This document shows positions 52,948 to 62,953 of a stretch of 64,000 bases of DNA, one piece after another. Every line of letters starts with the position of its first letter. The stretch's first letter is position 1. Below the pieces are notes generated by a model. That model was not told the DNA's origin. It searched no databases and saw nothing but the letters and a program-made list of their open reading frames with translations. The stretch spans positions 1-64,000 of the forward strand of contig CAMDFK010000019.1 of NCBI GenBank assembly GCA_945897465.1, read 5' to 3'. The DNA is from Limnohabitans sp. Rim8 (GTDB lineage: Bacteria > Pseudomonadota > Gammaproteobacteria > Burkholderiales > Burkholderiaceae_C). The position numbers were made by a program, and so were the translations under genes.

Positions 52948-54000
52948 ATGATGAAGCATTTCAAGGTCCGTTTCGTGGCGCTTGCCACTGCAACCCTAGC
53001 AACAAGTTTTACTGGTCATGCGCTTGCCCAGTTGACCGTTGTATCTTTTGGTGGCTCCTATCAGGAGGCCCAAAGTAAAGCCTTGTTTGTCCCAGCGGCC
53101 AAGACCCTTGGCATCAACATCAAGGAAGAAACCTACACTGGTATTGCCGCCGTGGCGCTGCAAGTCAAGGCTGGAGCGGTAACTTGGGACGTCGTTACCA
53201 GTGGCTCTGGGGGTGCGGCTGCATCGGGCGCTGAAGGGATGTTAGAGCCTCTTGACTACAAAATGATTGATTCGAGTAGTCTGATCCCTGGAGCTGCAAC
53301 GCCTTTCTTTGTGTGCGGCGATGTTTTCTCAACGGTGATTGCTTGGAACACAAAGACCTATGGAGATAAGGGACCCCAGAGTTGGGCCGATTTCTGGGAT
53401 GTCAAAAAGTTTCCCGGTAAGCGCTCCTTCCGCAAGGGTGGAGAGTTTGTTTTGGAGCCCGCGCTGATGGCAGATGGCGTGCCAGCGAATAAGGTCTACG
53501 AGGTTTTATCATCTCCGGGGGGCATGGAGCGGGCGATCAAAAAGCTCAAAGAGCTCAAACCACACGTTGCTGTTTGGTGGTCTTCGGGTGCGCAGCATGC
53601 TCAGCTGATGAAAGACGGTGAAGTTGACATGATCACGGGTTGGAATGGCCGCTTCGATGCCGTGGCGAAAGATGGCGGCAAGGTTGCCTACACCTTCAAC
53701 CAAGGATCTAACGACATGGATTGCTATGCGATTCCTAAGGGTGCTCCCAACAAAGCCAACGCCATGAAATTTCTCAACGAAATCATGAAGGCTCCTTACC
53801 AGGCTGAATTCACCAAATACATCAATTACGGCCCCACCAATAAAAAGGCTTTTGAGGGTAATACGATACCGGCTGCAACCGCAAGGCTGAGCCCTTCTCA
53901 CCCAGAGAATCTTGCTAAGCAACTCCAGATTGATCAAGCTTGGTACGTAAAGAATAGGGCCCGTGCAAACGCCCTTTTTCAAGACATGTTGACTGAGTAA
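52948..54000 (+). CDS. ABC transporter substrate-binding protein (PotD-like)
   Basis: 350-aa periplasmic protein with a signal peptide ending GHALAQ. LTVVSFGGSYQEAQSKALF at the mature start, WDVVTSGSGGAAASGAEGMLEPLD (about residue 71) and WADFWDVKKFPGKRSF (about 145) fit the spermidine/putrescine/opine binding-protein family. It starts with AAAGGAG seven bases ahead of tandem ATGs. It is followed by a hairpin and then the other three transporter genes. Confidence 0.88.
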   Translation: MMKHFKVRFVALATATLATSFTGHALAQLTVVSFGGSYQEAQSKALFVPAAKTLGINIKEETYTGIAAVALQVKAGAVTWDVVTSGSGGAAASGAEGMLEPLDYKMIDSSSLIPGAATPFFVCGDVFSTVIAWNTKTYGDKGPQSWADFWDVKKFPGKRSFRKGGEFVLEPALMADGVPANKVYEVLSSPGGMERAIKKLKELKPHVAVWWSSGAQHAQLMKDGEVDMITGWNGRFDAVAKDGGKVAYTFNQGSNDMDCYAIPKGAPNKANAMKFLNEIMKAPYQAEFTKYINYGPTNKKAFEGNTIPAATARLSPSHPENLAKQLQIDQAWYVKNRARANALFQDMLTE

Positions 54001-54040
54001 GTCATTGACATAAACCCGTTTACGGGCCTGTCCAACTACC

Positions 54041-54077
54041 GACGACTTAGCCCCCAACGGGCGGTCGTCTTTTTTTA
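54041..54077 (+). terminator. Hairpin with T7 between binding protein and ATPase genes
   Basis: Outer stem GACGAC/GTCGTC with inner GCCC/GGGC, then seven T. It lies inside the transporter operon, 40 bp after the binding-protein stop and 14 bp before the ATPase ATG. Partial termination here would give more receptor than permease, as in other ABC importers. Confidence 0.75.
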
Positions 54078-54090
54078 GAATGAGCCTGTC

Positions 54091-55185
54091 ATGGCAAGTC
54101 ATTTGTCACTACCGATCACCATCACGCAAGTGACCAAATCATATGGCAAGGTTTTTGCCCTTGACCATGTAGACTTGAACATCAAGAGCGGTGAGTTCCT
54201 GACCTTGCTTGGCCCTTCGGGCTCGGGCAAAACGACACTTCTGACGGTTTTGGCCGGCTTTACCAGGCCCGATGGTGGCAGTTTGAAGTTCGGGGACACG
54301 GAAATGATCACTGTGCCGCCGCACAAGCGCGAAGTTGGCATGGTTTTTCAGAACTATGCCCTGTTCCCTCACATGTCCGTGGCGGGCAATGTGGCTTTTC
54401 CGCTGAAATTGCGCGGTATATCTGGTGGTGAAGCTGCTCGTCGCGTTGAGCGGGCGCTGGAGATGGTGAGGCTAGGGGGCTTTGGCAAGCGCGGCGTAGA
54501 CCAACTTTCTGGTGGTCAGCGTCAGCGCGTAGCGCTTGCGCGCGCCATGGTGTTTGAGCCGCGCATCATGCTGATGGATGAGCCACTATCGGCACTGGAC
54601 AAACAATTGCGCGAACACATGCAAATCGAATTGCGCCAATTGCATGAGCAACTGGGTATGACCACGGTGTACGTCACACACGACCAGCGTGAGGCTTTGA
54701 CTATGTCAGATCGCATCGCAGTCATTCAAGGCGGACGAATCATGCAAATCGACTCGCCTCGTGTTATCTACGAGCGCCCTGCCAATCGCTTTGTTGCTGA
54801 ATTCATCGGAGAATCCACTTTTGTGCCTGTAACGGTGGCGTCTGGCCAACTGACACTTGCTGGTCAAGTGCTGAAGACTGCTGAGCCACTGCTGATGGAC
54901 GGCGCTCGCTTGTTGTTGCTAAGGCCTGAGCGCTTACGTGTGCTGAGCACCACCGAAGACCCAGGGCAAGGCTTCAACGTGTTGCAGGCCAACTTGGTAC
55001 ACACCGTTTACCAAGGGGACAGTTCACTGATGCAGGTATCCATGACCGATGGCACGCTACTGCAAGTGCGCAGCGCATCGATTGGACCGACCGATGGTGC
55101 CCAACTGTCGCCGGGCCGACCATTGCGTTTGGCTCTTGCGGTACACGACACAGTGCTGCTTTCGACTGAAGGATCTCCTTCATGA
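54091..55185 (+). CDS. Polyamine-type ABC transporter ATP-binding protein (PotA-like)
   Basis: 364 aa. Walker A is GPSGSGKT (about residue 42), signature LSGGQRQRVALARA (about 140), Walker B RIMLMDEPLSALD (about 160), and the switch His lies in VTHDQREAL (about 197). A C-terminal TOBE domain (~100 aa) follows, as in PotA/FbpC-type importers. It overlaps the first permease by 4 bp. Confidence 0.9.
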   Translation: MASHLSLPITITQVTKSYGKVFALDHVDLNIKSGEFLTLLGPSGSGKTTLLTVLAGFTRPDGGSLKFGDTEMITVPPHKREVGMVFQNYALFPHMSVAGNVAFPLKLRGISGGEAARRVERALEMVRLGGFGKRGVDQLSGGQRQRVALARAMVFEPRIMLMDEPLSALDKQLREHMQIELRQLHEQLGMTTVYVTHDQREALTMSDRIAVIQGGRIMQIDSPRVIYERPANRFVAEFIGESTFVPVTVASGQLTLAGQVLKTAEPLLMDGARLLLLRPERLRVLSTTEDPGQGFNVLQANLVHTVYQGDSSLMQVSMTDGTLLQVRSASIGPTDGAQLSPGRPLRLALAVHDTVLLSTEGSPS

Positions 55186-56069
55186 CAGCCTTGCCCAATG
55201 CACTCGCCTTGCAACGTCGAGCGCGCTGGGAACGGCTCGGGCTGGTCAGCCTCATTGCACCAGCCTTTTTGTTGATCCTGCTGACCATGCTGGTTCCTGT
55301 GAGTTGGCTGTTTTACCTTTCGGTGTTGTCAGATGCTGGTGCCTTTAGCTTGGAACACTACCAACGTATGTGGGATCAGCCCTCTTACGGACGCACATTT
55401 GTCACCACATTCAAGGTCAGCCTGCAGACCACAGTCATATGCATCCTGCTGGGCTATCCATTGGCCTATTTCTTGTCTGAGTTACCCAAACGCATGGCCA
55501 CCTTGTGCATGGTGGCAGTTCTGCTACCGCTGTGGACCTCTCTCTTGGTGCGGACCTATGCTTGGCTTGTGCTCCTACAGCGAAAAGGCTTGATCAATAA
55601 CTGGGGCATTGAATTGGGGCTTTGGGACGAGCCGCTGACACTGGTGCACAACCTGACTGGCACATTGATTGGCATGGTGCACGTGATGCTGCCCTTTCTC
55701 GTGCTGCCGTTGTATTCGGCTATGCGTGCAATTGACCGAGACTACCTGCGCGCTGCTGCCAACCTTGGTGCAGGTCCGTTGCGCAGATTTTGGCTTGTAT
55801 TTTTCCCACTCGCCCTTCCCGGACTGATCACTGGAACACTCATTATTTTTATTCTATGTTTGGGTTTTTATGTCACACCCGCGGTGCTGGGTGGCGGAAA
55901 GGTCATCATGGTTGCGGGTCGAATAGCCAACGATATTGAACTCTTTTTTAATTGGGGGTCTGCCAGTGCTTTGGGTGTGGTACTGCTGATTCTGACCACC
56001 CTACTGATTTTTGGCGCCATGCGGCTAGCCCGAATTGGATCGGCTTTATTTAATCGGCGCGAATCATGA
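55182..56069 (+). CDS. Polyamine-type ABC transporter permease (PotB-like)
   Basis: 295-aa permease with six membrane segments. The EAA loop reads YLRAAANLGAGPLRRFWLVFFPLALPGL (about residue 187, partly quoted), the coupling helix for the ATPase. The N-terminus places a first helix at LIAPAFLLILLTMLVPVSWLF. ATGA overlap links it to the ATPase gene before and the second permease after. Confidence 0.9.
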   Translation: MTALPNALALQRRARWERLGLVSLIAPAFLLILLTMLVPVSWLFYLSVLSDAGAFSLEHYQRMWDQPSYGRTFVTTFKVSLQTTVICILLGYPLAYFLSELPKRMATLCMVAVLLPLWTSLLVRTYAWLVLLQRKGLINNWGIELGLWDEPLTLVHNLTGTLIGMVHVMLPFLVLPLYSAMRAIDRDYLRAAANLGAGPLRRFWLVFFPLALPGLITGTLIIFILCLGFYVTPAVLGGGKVIMVAGRIANDIELFFNWGSASALGVVLLILTTLLIFGAMRLARIGSALFNRRES

Positions 56070-56878
56070 CTTGGCTAATGCGTTCAGCTACTGAGACCCA
56101 GATCACGCATCGGGCTCGGCTATGGCTTTACACCACGGCCATTCTGGTGATGGTCTTTTTGGTGATTCCCACGTTGTTGGTAATACCCATGTCGTTTTCC
56201 GCCTCACAGTACCTAGAGTTTCCACCGAGTAAATGGTCGTTGCGGTGGTACGAGAGCTACTTCAACTCAAAATCATGGATGGATGCGACAGCCACCTCCC
56301 TGAAGGCCGGGGTATTGACGGCCTTATTCGCCACACCGATTGCCACTATGGCTGCTTATGGCTTGCATGTAGCACGACTTCGACACAGCAACATGCTGCT
56401 GATGCTATTGCTGACCCCGATAGTCATACCGAACATATTGATTGGTATCGGAATTTTTTATGTTTATGTGCAGCTCAAACTGGTCAACTCTATGCTGGGT
56501 TTGGTGCTTGCCCACAGCATGCTCGCTATACCGGTGGTCATGCTGGTGGTGGGGTCTGCATTGAAAACCTTTGACTTGGATCAGGAGTTGGTCGCACGCA
56601 GCTTGGGGGCTTCGCGAATCAAGGCTTTTTGGATGGTGACGCTGCCGCAAATCAAGTTTTCGGTGATCACTGGGGCGGTGCTGGCATTCCTGACATCATT
56701 TGATGAAATCATCGTAGCGCTATTTGTTTCTGGCGGACCCAATTCGACGCTCACCCGAAATATGTTCAATGCTTTGCGCGACCAAGTGGACCCGACCATT
56801 GCAGCTGTTTCAACACTGATCGTACTGGTCACAACCTTACTGCTGGTGATCACCCAGTATGTCGGGCGCGATAAATAG
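56066..56878 (+). CDS. Polyamine-type ABC transporter permease (PotC-like)
   Basis: 270-aa permease with six membrane segments; the EAA loop reads ELVARSLGASRIKAFWMVTLPQIKFSV (about residue 174, partly quoted). It completes a four-gene importer. It is followed by a RidA gene 54 bp downstream. Confidence 0.9.
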   Translation: MTWLMRSATETQITHRARLWLYTTAILVMVFLVIPTLLVIPMSFSASQYLEFPPSKWSLRWYESYFNSKSWMDATATSLKAGVLTALFATPIATMAAYGLHVARLRHSNMLLMLLLTPIVIPNILIGIGIFYVYVQLKLVNSMLGLVLAHSMLAIPVVMLVVGSALKTFDLDQELVARSLGASRIKAFWMVTLPQIKFSVITGAVLAFLTSFDEIIVALFVSGGPNSTLTRNMFNALRDQVDPTIAAVSTLIVLVTTLLLVITQYVGRDK

Positions 56879-56932
56879 CTTTTGAGCGTTGCTTCACTGC
56901 CCAATGATTTTTCACTCACCCAACCCACCACC

Positions 56933-57289
56933 ATGAACATTCAACGCATAGAAGCCGGCCCCCGTTTGTCAGAGGCGGTCATTCACCAAAATACCGTGTA
57001 CCTGACCGGCCAGGTCGCAGACGAGGGCTGCGGTCCCGATATCTACACACAAACTCAACAGGTTTTGGCCAGCATTGACCGTATTTTGTCGCTTTGTGGA
57101 AGCGACAAAAGCCATGTGCTGTCAGCCACCATTTGGCTCACCAACATGGACACCTTTGCCGACATGAACCGAGCTTGGCAAGAATGGGTGGTTCCTGGAC
57201 ATACGCCAGCTCGGGCCACTGTGCACAGTGCCCGATTGGCCGGCCCGGAATACGGCGTCGAGATCAAGGTGATTGCGGCACAGGCCTGA
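56933..57289 (+). CDS. RidA-family enamine/imine deaminase
   Basis: 118-aa small protein of the YjgF/RidA family. Characteristic segments are VYLTGQVAD (about residue 20), IDRILSLCGSDKSHVLSATIWLTNMDTF (about 45, partly quoted), and VPGHTPARATVHSARLAGPEYGVEIKV with the conserved Arg. RidA proteins hydrolyse reactive 2-aminoacrylate and imines, useful beside amine oxidases. ATG at 56933 is preferred; a TTG at 56882 would add 17 unlike residues. Confidence 0.85.
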   Translation: MNIQRIEAGPRLSEAVIHQNTVYLTGQVADEGCGPDIYTQTQQVLASIDRILSLCGSDKSHVLSATIWLTNMDTFADMNRAWQEWVVPGHTPARATVHSARLAGPEYGVEIKVIAAQA

Positions 57290-57538
57290 GCTTCTTGAGG
57301 GCCTGCCAACCCTCGCGCTTGATCCGCTGCAAAACGGCCGCCCAGCGCCCCTTGGATCGTTCTGCTAGGGGCGTCGAGACCTCAGATCAAAAGTCCAGAG
57401 TCTGCAAACGCACTGCTGGGAGTAGCTAGGCTGGCACGTCTGCTAAGTAGCCGGTGCCAACGTCCACAACCGCAGAGGCAAGGTCAAATGTGTGGCCATC
57501 TGCGAGTTCCCACTCAACATGGGTTTTGGCGCTGAAAC
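57290..57538. other. Decayed interval between RidA and tRNA-Ser
   Basis: No intact gene. On the minus strand about 40 codons ending at 57264 read ...AERSKGRWAAVLQRIKREGWQALKKLRPVPQSP without a start codon, and another 33-codon piece ending at 57426 reads KTHVEWELADGHTFDLASAVVDVGTG.... They look protein-like but I cannot name them; they may be the tail of a gene truncated by the island. Confidence 0.4.
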
Positions 57539-57565
57539 AAACAAGCGCCCGGAAGGCGCTTGTTT
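57539..57565 (-). terminator. Terminator of tRNA-Ser
   Basis: Perfect 11-bp stem AAACAAGCGCC/GGCGCTTGTTT with loop CGGAA. On the minus strand it lies 10 bases past the tRNA 3' end and is followed by GTTTC. Confidence 0.8.
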
Positions 57566-57575
57566 GCTAACTGAC

Positions 57576-57665
<90 letters not shown>

Positions 57666-57699
57666 TGATTCGGTGTCGTTTGTCGGAGCCATTATTCTA

Positions 57700-59356
<1,657 letters not shown>

Positions 59357-60289
59357 TCAATCGTGTTTGAGGCCTTTGGGCAGAGGAAACTTGATGGTTT
59401 CCCGGATGCCGTCCAGGGTGCGCACCGACACCGCTCCCATCGCACGCAAACGCGCAATCACCTCTTGCACCAGCACATCGGGGGCCGAGGCACCTGCGGT
59501 CAGGCCTACTTTTTGCGCCCCATCAAACCAGGCCTCTTGCAAATCGGCTGCTGAGTCCACCATGTAGGCGGGCGTGCCCAAGCGGTCGGCCAGCTCGCGC
59601 AGGCGGTTGCTGTTGGAGCTGGTGGGGCTGCCCACCACGATCACCACGTCCACCAGCGGCGTCATGAGTTTGACGGCGTCTTGGCGGTTTTGGGTGGCGT
59701 AGCAAATGTCTTGTTGTTTGGGCTCGCGCACTTGCGGAAAACGCGCTTTGACCGCGGCCACGATCTCGGCCGCATCGTCCACACTCAGTGTGGTTTGTGT
59801 GACCACGGCCAGCAAATCCGTTTGGGCGGGTTGCACTTTGGCCACGTCCTCCACGTCTTCCACCAAATGGATGCCGCTGTCGAGCTGGCCCATAGTGCCT
59901 TCCACCTCAGGGTGGCCCTTGTGGCCGATCATGATGAATTCGTAACCCTCTTTGTGCAGCTTGGCCAGCTCCACATGCACCTTGCTGACCAGCGGGCAAG
60001 TGGCGTCAAAAATGCGGAAACCGCGTCGCTCGGCCTCTTCCTGAATGGCCCGGCTCACGCCATGGGCGCTGAAAATCAACGTGGCTCCGGGCGGCACATC
60101 GGCCAGCTCTTCGATGAAGATCGCGCCTTTTTTTTTCAGATCGTCCACCACATAGGTGTTGTGCACGATCTCGTGGCGCACATAAATCGGTCGGCCAAAC
60201 TTGGTGAGCGCATGCTCCACGATGTCGATCGCACGGTCCACCCCGGCGCAAAAGCCACGTGGCTCTGCCAACAGCACTTCAGACGTCAT
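59357..60289 (-). CDS. ispH: 4-hydroxy-3-methylbut-2-enyl diphosphate reductase
   Basis: 310-aa iron-sulfur enzyme for the last MEP step, giving IPP and DMAPP. The three cluster Cys are in [11 protein letters not shown] (about residue 13), [10 protein letters not shown] (about 97) and [11 protein letters not shown] context after [12 protein letters not shown] (about 198). ATG at 60289 overlaps the fkpB stop (TGATG); a GTG one codon earlier is possible. With dxs and ispA this window carries three steps of the pathway. Confidence 0.95.
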   Translation of the reverse strand: MTSEVLLAEPRGFCAGVDRAIDIVEHALTKFGRPIYVRHEIVHNTYVVDDLKKKGAIFIEELADVPPGATLIFSAHGVSRAIQEEAERRGFRIFDATCPLVSKVHVELAKLHKEGYEFIMIGHKGHPEVEGTMGQLDSGIHLVEDVEDVAKVQPAQTDLLAVVTQTTLSVDDAAEIVAAVKARFPQVREPKQQDICYATQNRQDAVKLMTPLVDVVIVVGSPTSSNSNRLRELADRLGTPAYMVDSAADLQEAWFDGAQKVGLTAGASAPDVLVQEVIARLRAMGAVSVRTLDGIRETIKFPLPKGLKHD

Positions 60290-60732
60290 CACAGCACCCC
60301 AATCAGTTCGACTTCAAAGGTCACAGGCTGACCGGCCAGCGGGTGGTTGAAGTCAAACAACACCGCGCCCTCCTCGTTCACTTGCAGCACCGTTCCGGCG
60401 TAAGAACCCAGCCCATCGGGGGTAGGGAACTGCACCACATCGCCTGCCGCGTATTTTTCGGTCGGGTCACCCAGTTCATTGAGCAACTTACGCGCCACCC
60501 ATTGCTGCATGTCGGCAATGTGCTCGCCAAAGGCTTCGCCCGCAGGGATCTCCATGACCACCCGCGTGCCCTCGGCCAAACCCAGCAAGCGCTGCTCCAC
60601 GGCGGGCGACAAGGTGCCCGAACCCAGTGACAAGGTCGCTGGTTTTTCACTGAAGGTGTTGATGATGTCCCCCTGCGGCCCGGCCAGGCGGTAGTGAAGC
60701 GTCAAAAAAGAACCGGGTTCGACAATGGACAT
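60289..60732 (-). CDS. fkpB: FKBP-type peptidyl-prolyl isomerase (SlpA/FkpB)
   Basis: 147-aa isomerase of the SlyD-like group without a His tail. [10 protein letters not shown] near residue 9, [19 protein letters not shown] near 34 and [10 protein letters not shown] near 62 show the FKBP core with insert-in-flap domain. The pairing fkpB-ispH is conserved in proteobacteria. ATG at 60732 ([12 protein letters not shown]) is chosen; 11 open codons upstream lack conservation. Confidence 0.9.
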   Translation of the reverse strand: MSIVEPGSFLTLHYRLAGPQGDIINTFSEKPATLSLGSGTLSPAVEQRLLGLAEGTRVVMEIPAGEAFGEHIADMQQWVARKLLNELGDPTEKYAAGDVVQFPTPDGLGSYAGTVLQVNEEGAVLFDFNHPLAGQPVTFEVELIGVL

Positions 60733-60862
60733 AAGGGTTTTCGTGGTTGCTGCCCAAATGGGCAAACAGGCATAAACAAGGCTCTATTGTAAAAAGCCCG
60801 GCTAGCCAGTCCCGATCAAAGGGCTTAACCGGACCGAGGCCGCTCCAGGGAGGGGCTTTCCA

Positions 60863-61534
60863 ATGAGCATCAAGGACTTGCCGCTTGACGCGCGTCCGCG
60901 CGAAAAACTGCTGGCGCGTGGCCCACAGGCCCTGAGCGACGTGGAGCTCTTGGCCATTTTGCTGCGCACGGGCATGGCGGGCAAAAACGTGTTCCAGTTG
61001 TCCGAGGAGCTTCTGGGGCAGGATGGCATCGCGGGCCTGCTGAACGCCACGGTGCCCTCGCTCAAAATGGTCAAGGGGCTGGGGCCTGCCAAACAGGCCG
61101 AGCTGCTGGCCGTGTTCGAGTTGGCCCGCCGGGCGCTCAGCCAGCGCCTCAAAGAGCGAGAAGCCTTCCAAACGCCGGGCGCAGTCAAGCAATACCTGCA
61201 GCTGCAATTGGCCCATAAAAACCACGAAGTCTTTGCCGTGCTGTTTCTGGACCACCAAAATCGCATGCTGGCCATGGAAGAGCTTTTTCGCGGCACGCTC
61301 AGCCAAACCAGCGTCTACCCGCGCGAAGTCGTTCTGCGTGCCCTGCACCACCAGGCCGCAGCTGTGGTCTTGAGCCACAACCACCCCAGCGGCTCGGTGC
61401 AGCCCAGCCGCGCCGACGAACACCTGACCCAAACCCTCAAGGCGGCTTTGGCGCTGGTGGATGTGCGCGTGCTCGACCACATCATCGTGGGCCAAGGCCA
61501 GTCGCTGTCGATGGCGGAGCAGGGCTTGATGTAG
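60863..61534 (+). CDS. radC: RadC-family JAB/MPN-domain protein
   Basis: 223-aa protein. An N-terminal helix-hairpin-helix region ([24 protein letters not shown]) is followed by the MPN domain with the metal motif [19 protein letters not shown] (about residues 172-190; HxHP...D). A strong GGAGGG ribosome site precedes the ATG. The historical DNA-repair label is doubtful for the family; the actual role is unresolved. Confidence 0.92.
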   Translation: MSIKDLPLDARPREKLLARGPQALSDVELLAILLRTGMAGKNVFQLSEELLGQDGIAGLLNATVPSLKMVKGLGPAKQAELLAVFELARRALSQRLKEREAFQTPGAVKQYLQLQLAHKNHEVFAVLFLDHQNRMLAMEELFRGTLSQTSVYPREVVLRALHHQAAAVVLSHNHPSGSVQPSRADEHLTQTLKAALALVDVRVLDHIIVGQGQSLSMAEQGLM

Positions 61535-61560
61535 CCATCTTTTCTGGTCGCGGCCTCGCT

Positions 61561-61680
61561 GAGACGCTGAGACGCTGAGACGCTGAGACGCTGAGACGCT
61601 GAGACGCTGGGGGGCTGGGGGGCTGGGGGGCTGGGGGGCTGGGGGGCTGGGGGGCTGGGAGGCTGGGGGGCTGAGGGGCT
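61561..61680. repeat. 8-bp minisatellite: (GAGACGCT)x6 then (GGGGGGCT)x9
   Basis: Fifteen consecutive 8-bp units. The first six are identical GAGACGCT; the next nine are GGGGGGCT with two variants (GGGAGGCT, GAGGGGCT). Both unit types share the frame G....GCT, so one probably arose from the other. The G6 runs spaced by CT are strong G-quadruplex candidates on the plus strand. Confidence 0.93.
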
Positions 61681-61707
61681 GGGAAAGTGCACCACATTTA
61701 ATAAAAC

Positions 61708-61903
61708 CGTCATTGCGAGCGAAGCGCGGCAATCCATGCCTTGCAGCCAATACATGGATTGCTTCGTTCCTCGCAATGACGGATCAATCTTCGTTCCTCG
61801 CAATGACGGCTGGTTCTGTGCGCCTTGCCACAACAGCTAATGCGCCGTGCCCCTGATCACAAAAACCGTCACGGCGAGGAGCGCAGTGACGTGGCAGTCC
61901 ATG
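61708..61903. repeat. Palindromic repeats (same family as in uvrD)
   Basis: Arms CCGTCATTGCGAGCGAAGC...CAATCCATG (61708-61739) and CATGGATTGCTTCG...GCAATGACGG (61753-61782) pair around a short loop. Half-copies follow at 61787-61809 and 61866-61903. The last lies in the likely leader of the kinase gene. Confidence 0.85.
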
Positions 61904-61952
61904 TTTGACTGCGCAGCCGGTAAACTCGCATCTTTTATTTTCAGCGTCCGCC

Positions 61953-62951
61953 ATGTCCCACTACCACCTCTACGCCATCGGCAACGCCCTGGTCGATACC
62001 GAATACGAAGTCTCCGACGAACTGCTGAGCACCATGGGCGTGAGCAAGCGGCACATGACGCTGATCGACACCCCCCAACGCGCTGAACTGCTCACCCATG
62101 TGCAAGGCCTGCATGCCCGCCGCACCGGCGGCGGCTCGGCCGGCAACACGGTGGTGGCGCTCGCGCAATTGGGTGGCCAAGCGTTTTATTCGTGCCGCGT
62201 GGCGGACGACGAACTGGGCGCTTACTACACCCAAGACCTGCAAGCCAACGGCGTGGCGACCAACCTGACGCACACCCGCCCCACCGAAGGCCAAACGGGC
62301 AGCTGCATGGTGCTGGTCACGCCCGACGCTGAGCGCAGCATGTGCACCTTTTTAGGTGCCACCTCGCAACTCGACGCCAGTGCCCTGCACCCGCAGGACA
62401 TCGGCAAGTCCAAAATTTATTACATGGAAGGCTACCTGGCCGCTTCGCCCACAGGCCTGGAAGCCGCCGTCCAAGGCCGCCAGATCGCCATCGAGCACAA
62501 AGTGGCCACGGCGTTGACCCTCAGCGACGTGAGCATGATCAACTTCTGCCGCGCAGGTCTGGAAGCCATGATCGGTGACGGTCTGGACTACCTCTTTGCC
62601 AACGAAGAAGAAGCCCAAACCTGGTACGGCACCTCCGATCTGGACACCATGATCGGCCAGCTGGCGGCTTTGGCCAAAACCGTCTGCCTGACGCGGGGGC
62701 CCAAAGGCTGCATCGTGATGCAAGGCGCCCAGCGCATCGAAGTGCCCGCCGTGCCCACCCAAGCGGTCGACACCAACGGCGCTGGCGACATGTTTGCCGG
62801 CACCTTTTTGTACGGCATCACGCACGGTCACTCACCTGCGCAAGCCGCAGCACTGGCCAACCGCACAGCGGCGGCGGTGGTCAGCCAGCACGGCAACCGA
62901 TTGACCCAGGCGCAAATGCAAGCGATCTACACCGAATTCCAGCAAGCCTGA
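61953..62951 (+). CDS. PfkB-family kinase, adenosine kinase-like
   Basis: 332-aa ribokinase-fold enzyme. The substrate-side [20 protein letters not shown] (about residue 52-71) and the catalytic [18 protein letters not shown] (about 270-287, base Asp) are both PfkB signatures. In Betaproteobacteria this subgroup is annotated as adenosine kinase (adenosine to AMP). ATG at 61953 ([13 protein letters not shown]) is chosen over an open extension through the repeat. purT follows two bases later. Confidence 0.87.
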   Translation: MSHYHLYAIGNALVDTEYEVSDELLSTMGVSKRHMTLIDTPQRAELLTHVQGLHARRTGGGSAGNTVVALAQLGGQAFYSCRVADDELGAYYTQDLQANGVATNLTHTRPTEGQTGSCMVLVTPDAERSMCTFLGATSQLDASALHPQDIGKSKIYYMEGYLAASPTGLEAAVQGRQIAIEHKVATALTLSDVSMINFCRAGLEAMIGDGLDYLFANEEEAQTWYGTSDLDTMIGQLAALAKTVCLTRGPKGCIVMQGAQRIEVPAVPTQAVDTNGAGDMFAGTFLYGITHGHSPAQAAALANRTAAAVVSQHGNRLTQAQMQAIYTEFQQA

Positions 62952-62953
62952 CC

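Larger units (their letters stand above)
61535..61952. other. Repeat-filled intergenic region radC / kinase
   Basis: 418 bp without a gene. It holds the 8-bp minisatellite (61561-61680), a palindromic repeat (61708-61782) with an extra half-copy to about 61809, and another half-copy (61866-61903) ending about 50 bp before the kinase ATG. Confidence 0.8.

Noticed and set aside
61561-61680. CRISPR-like repetition
   Set aside because: Units are 8 bp and contiguous with no spacers; this is a minisatellite.
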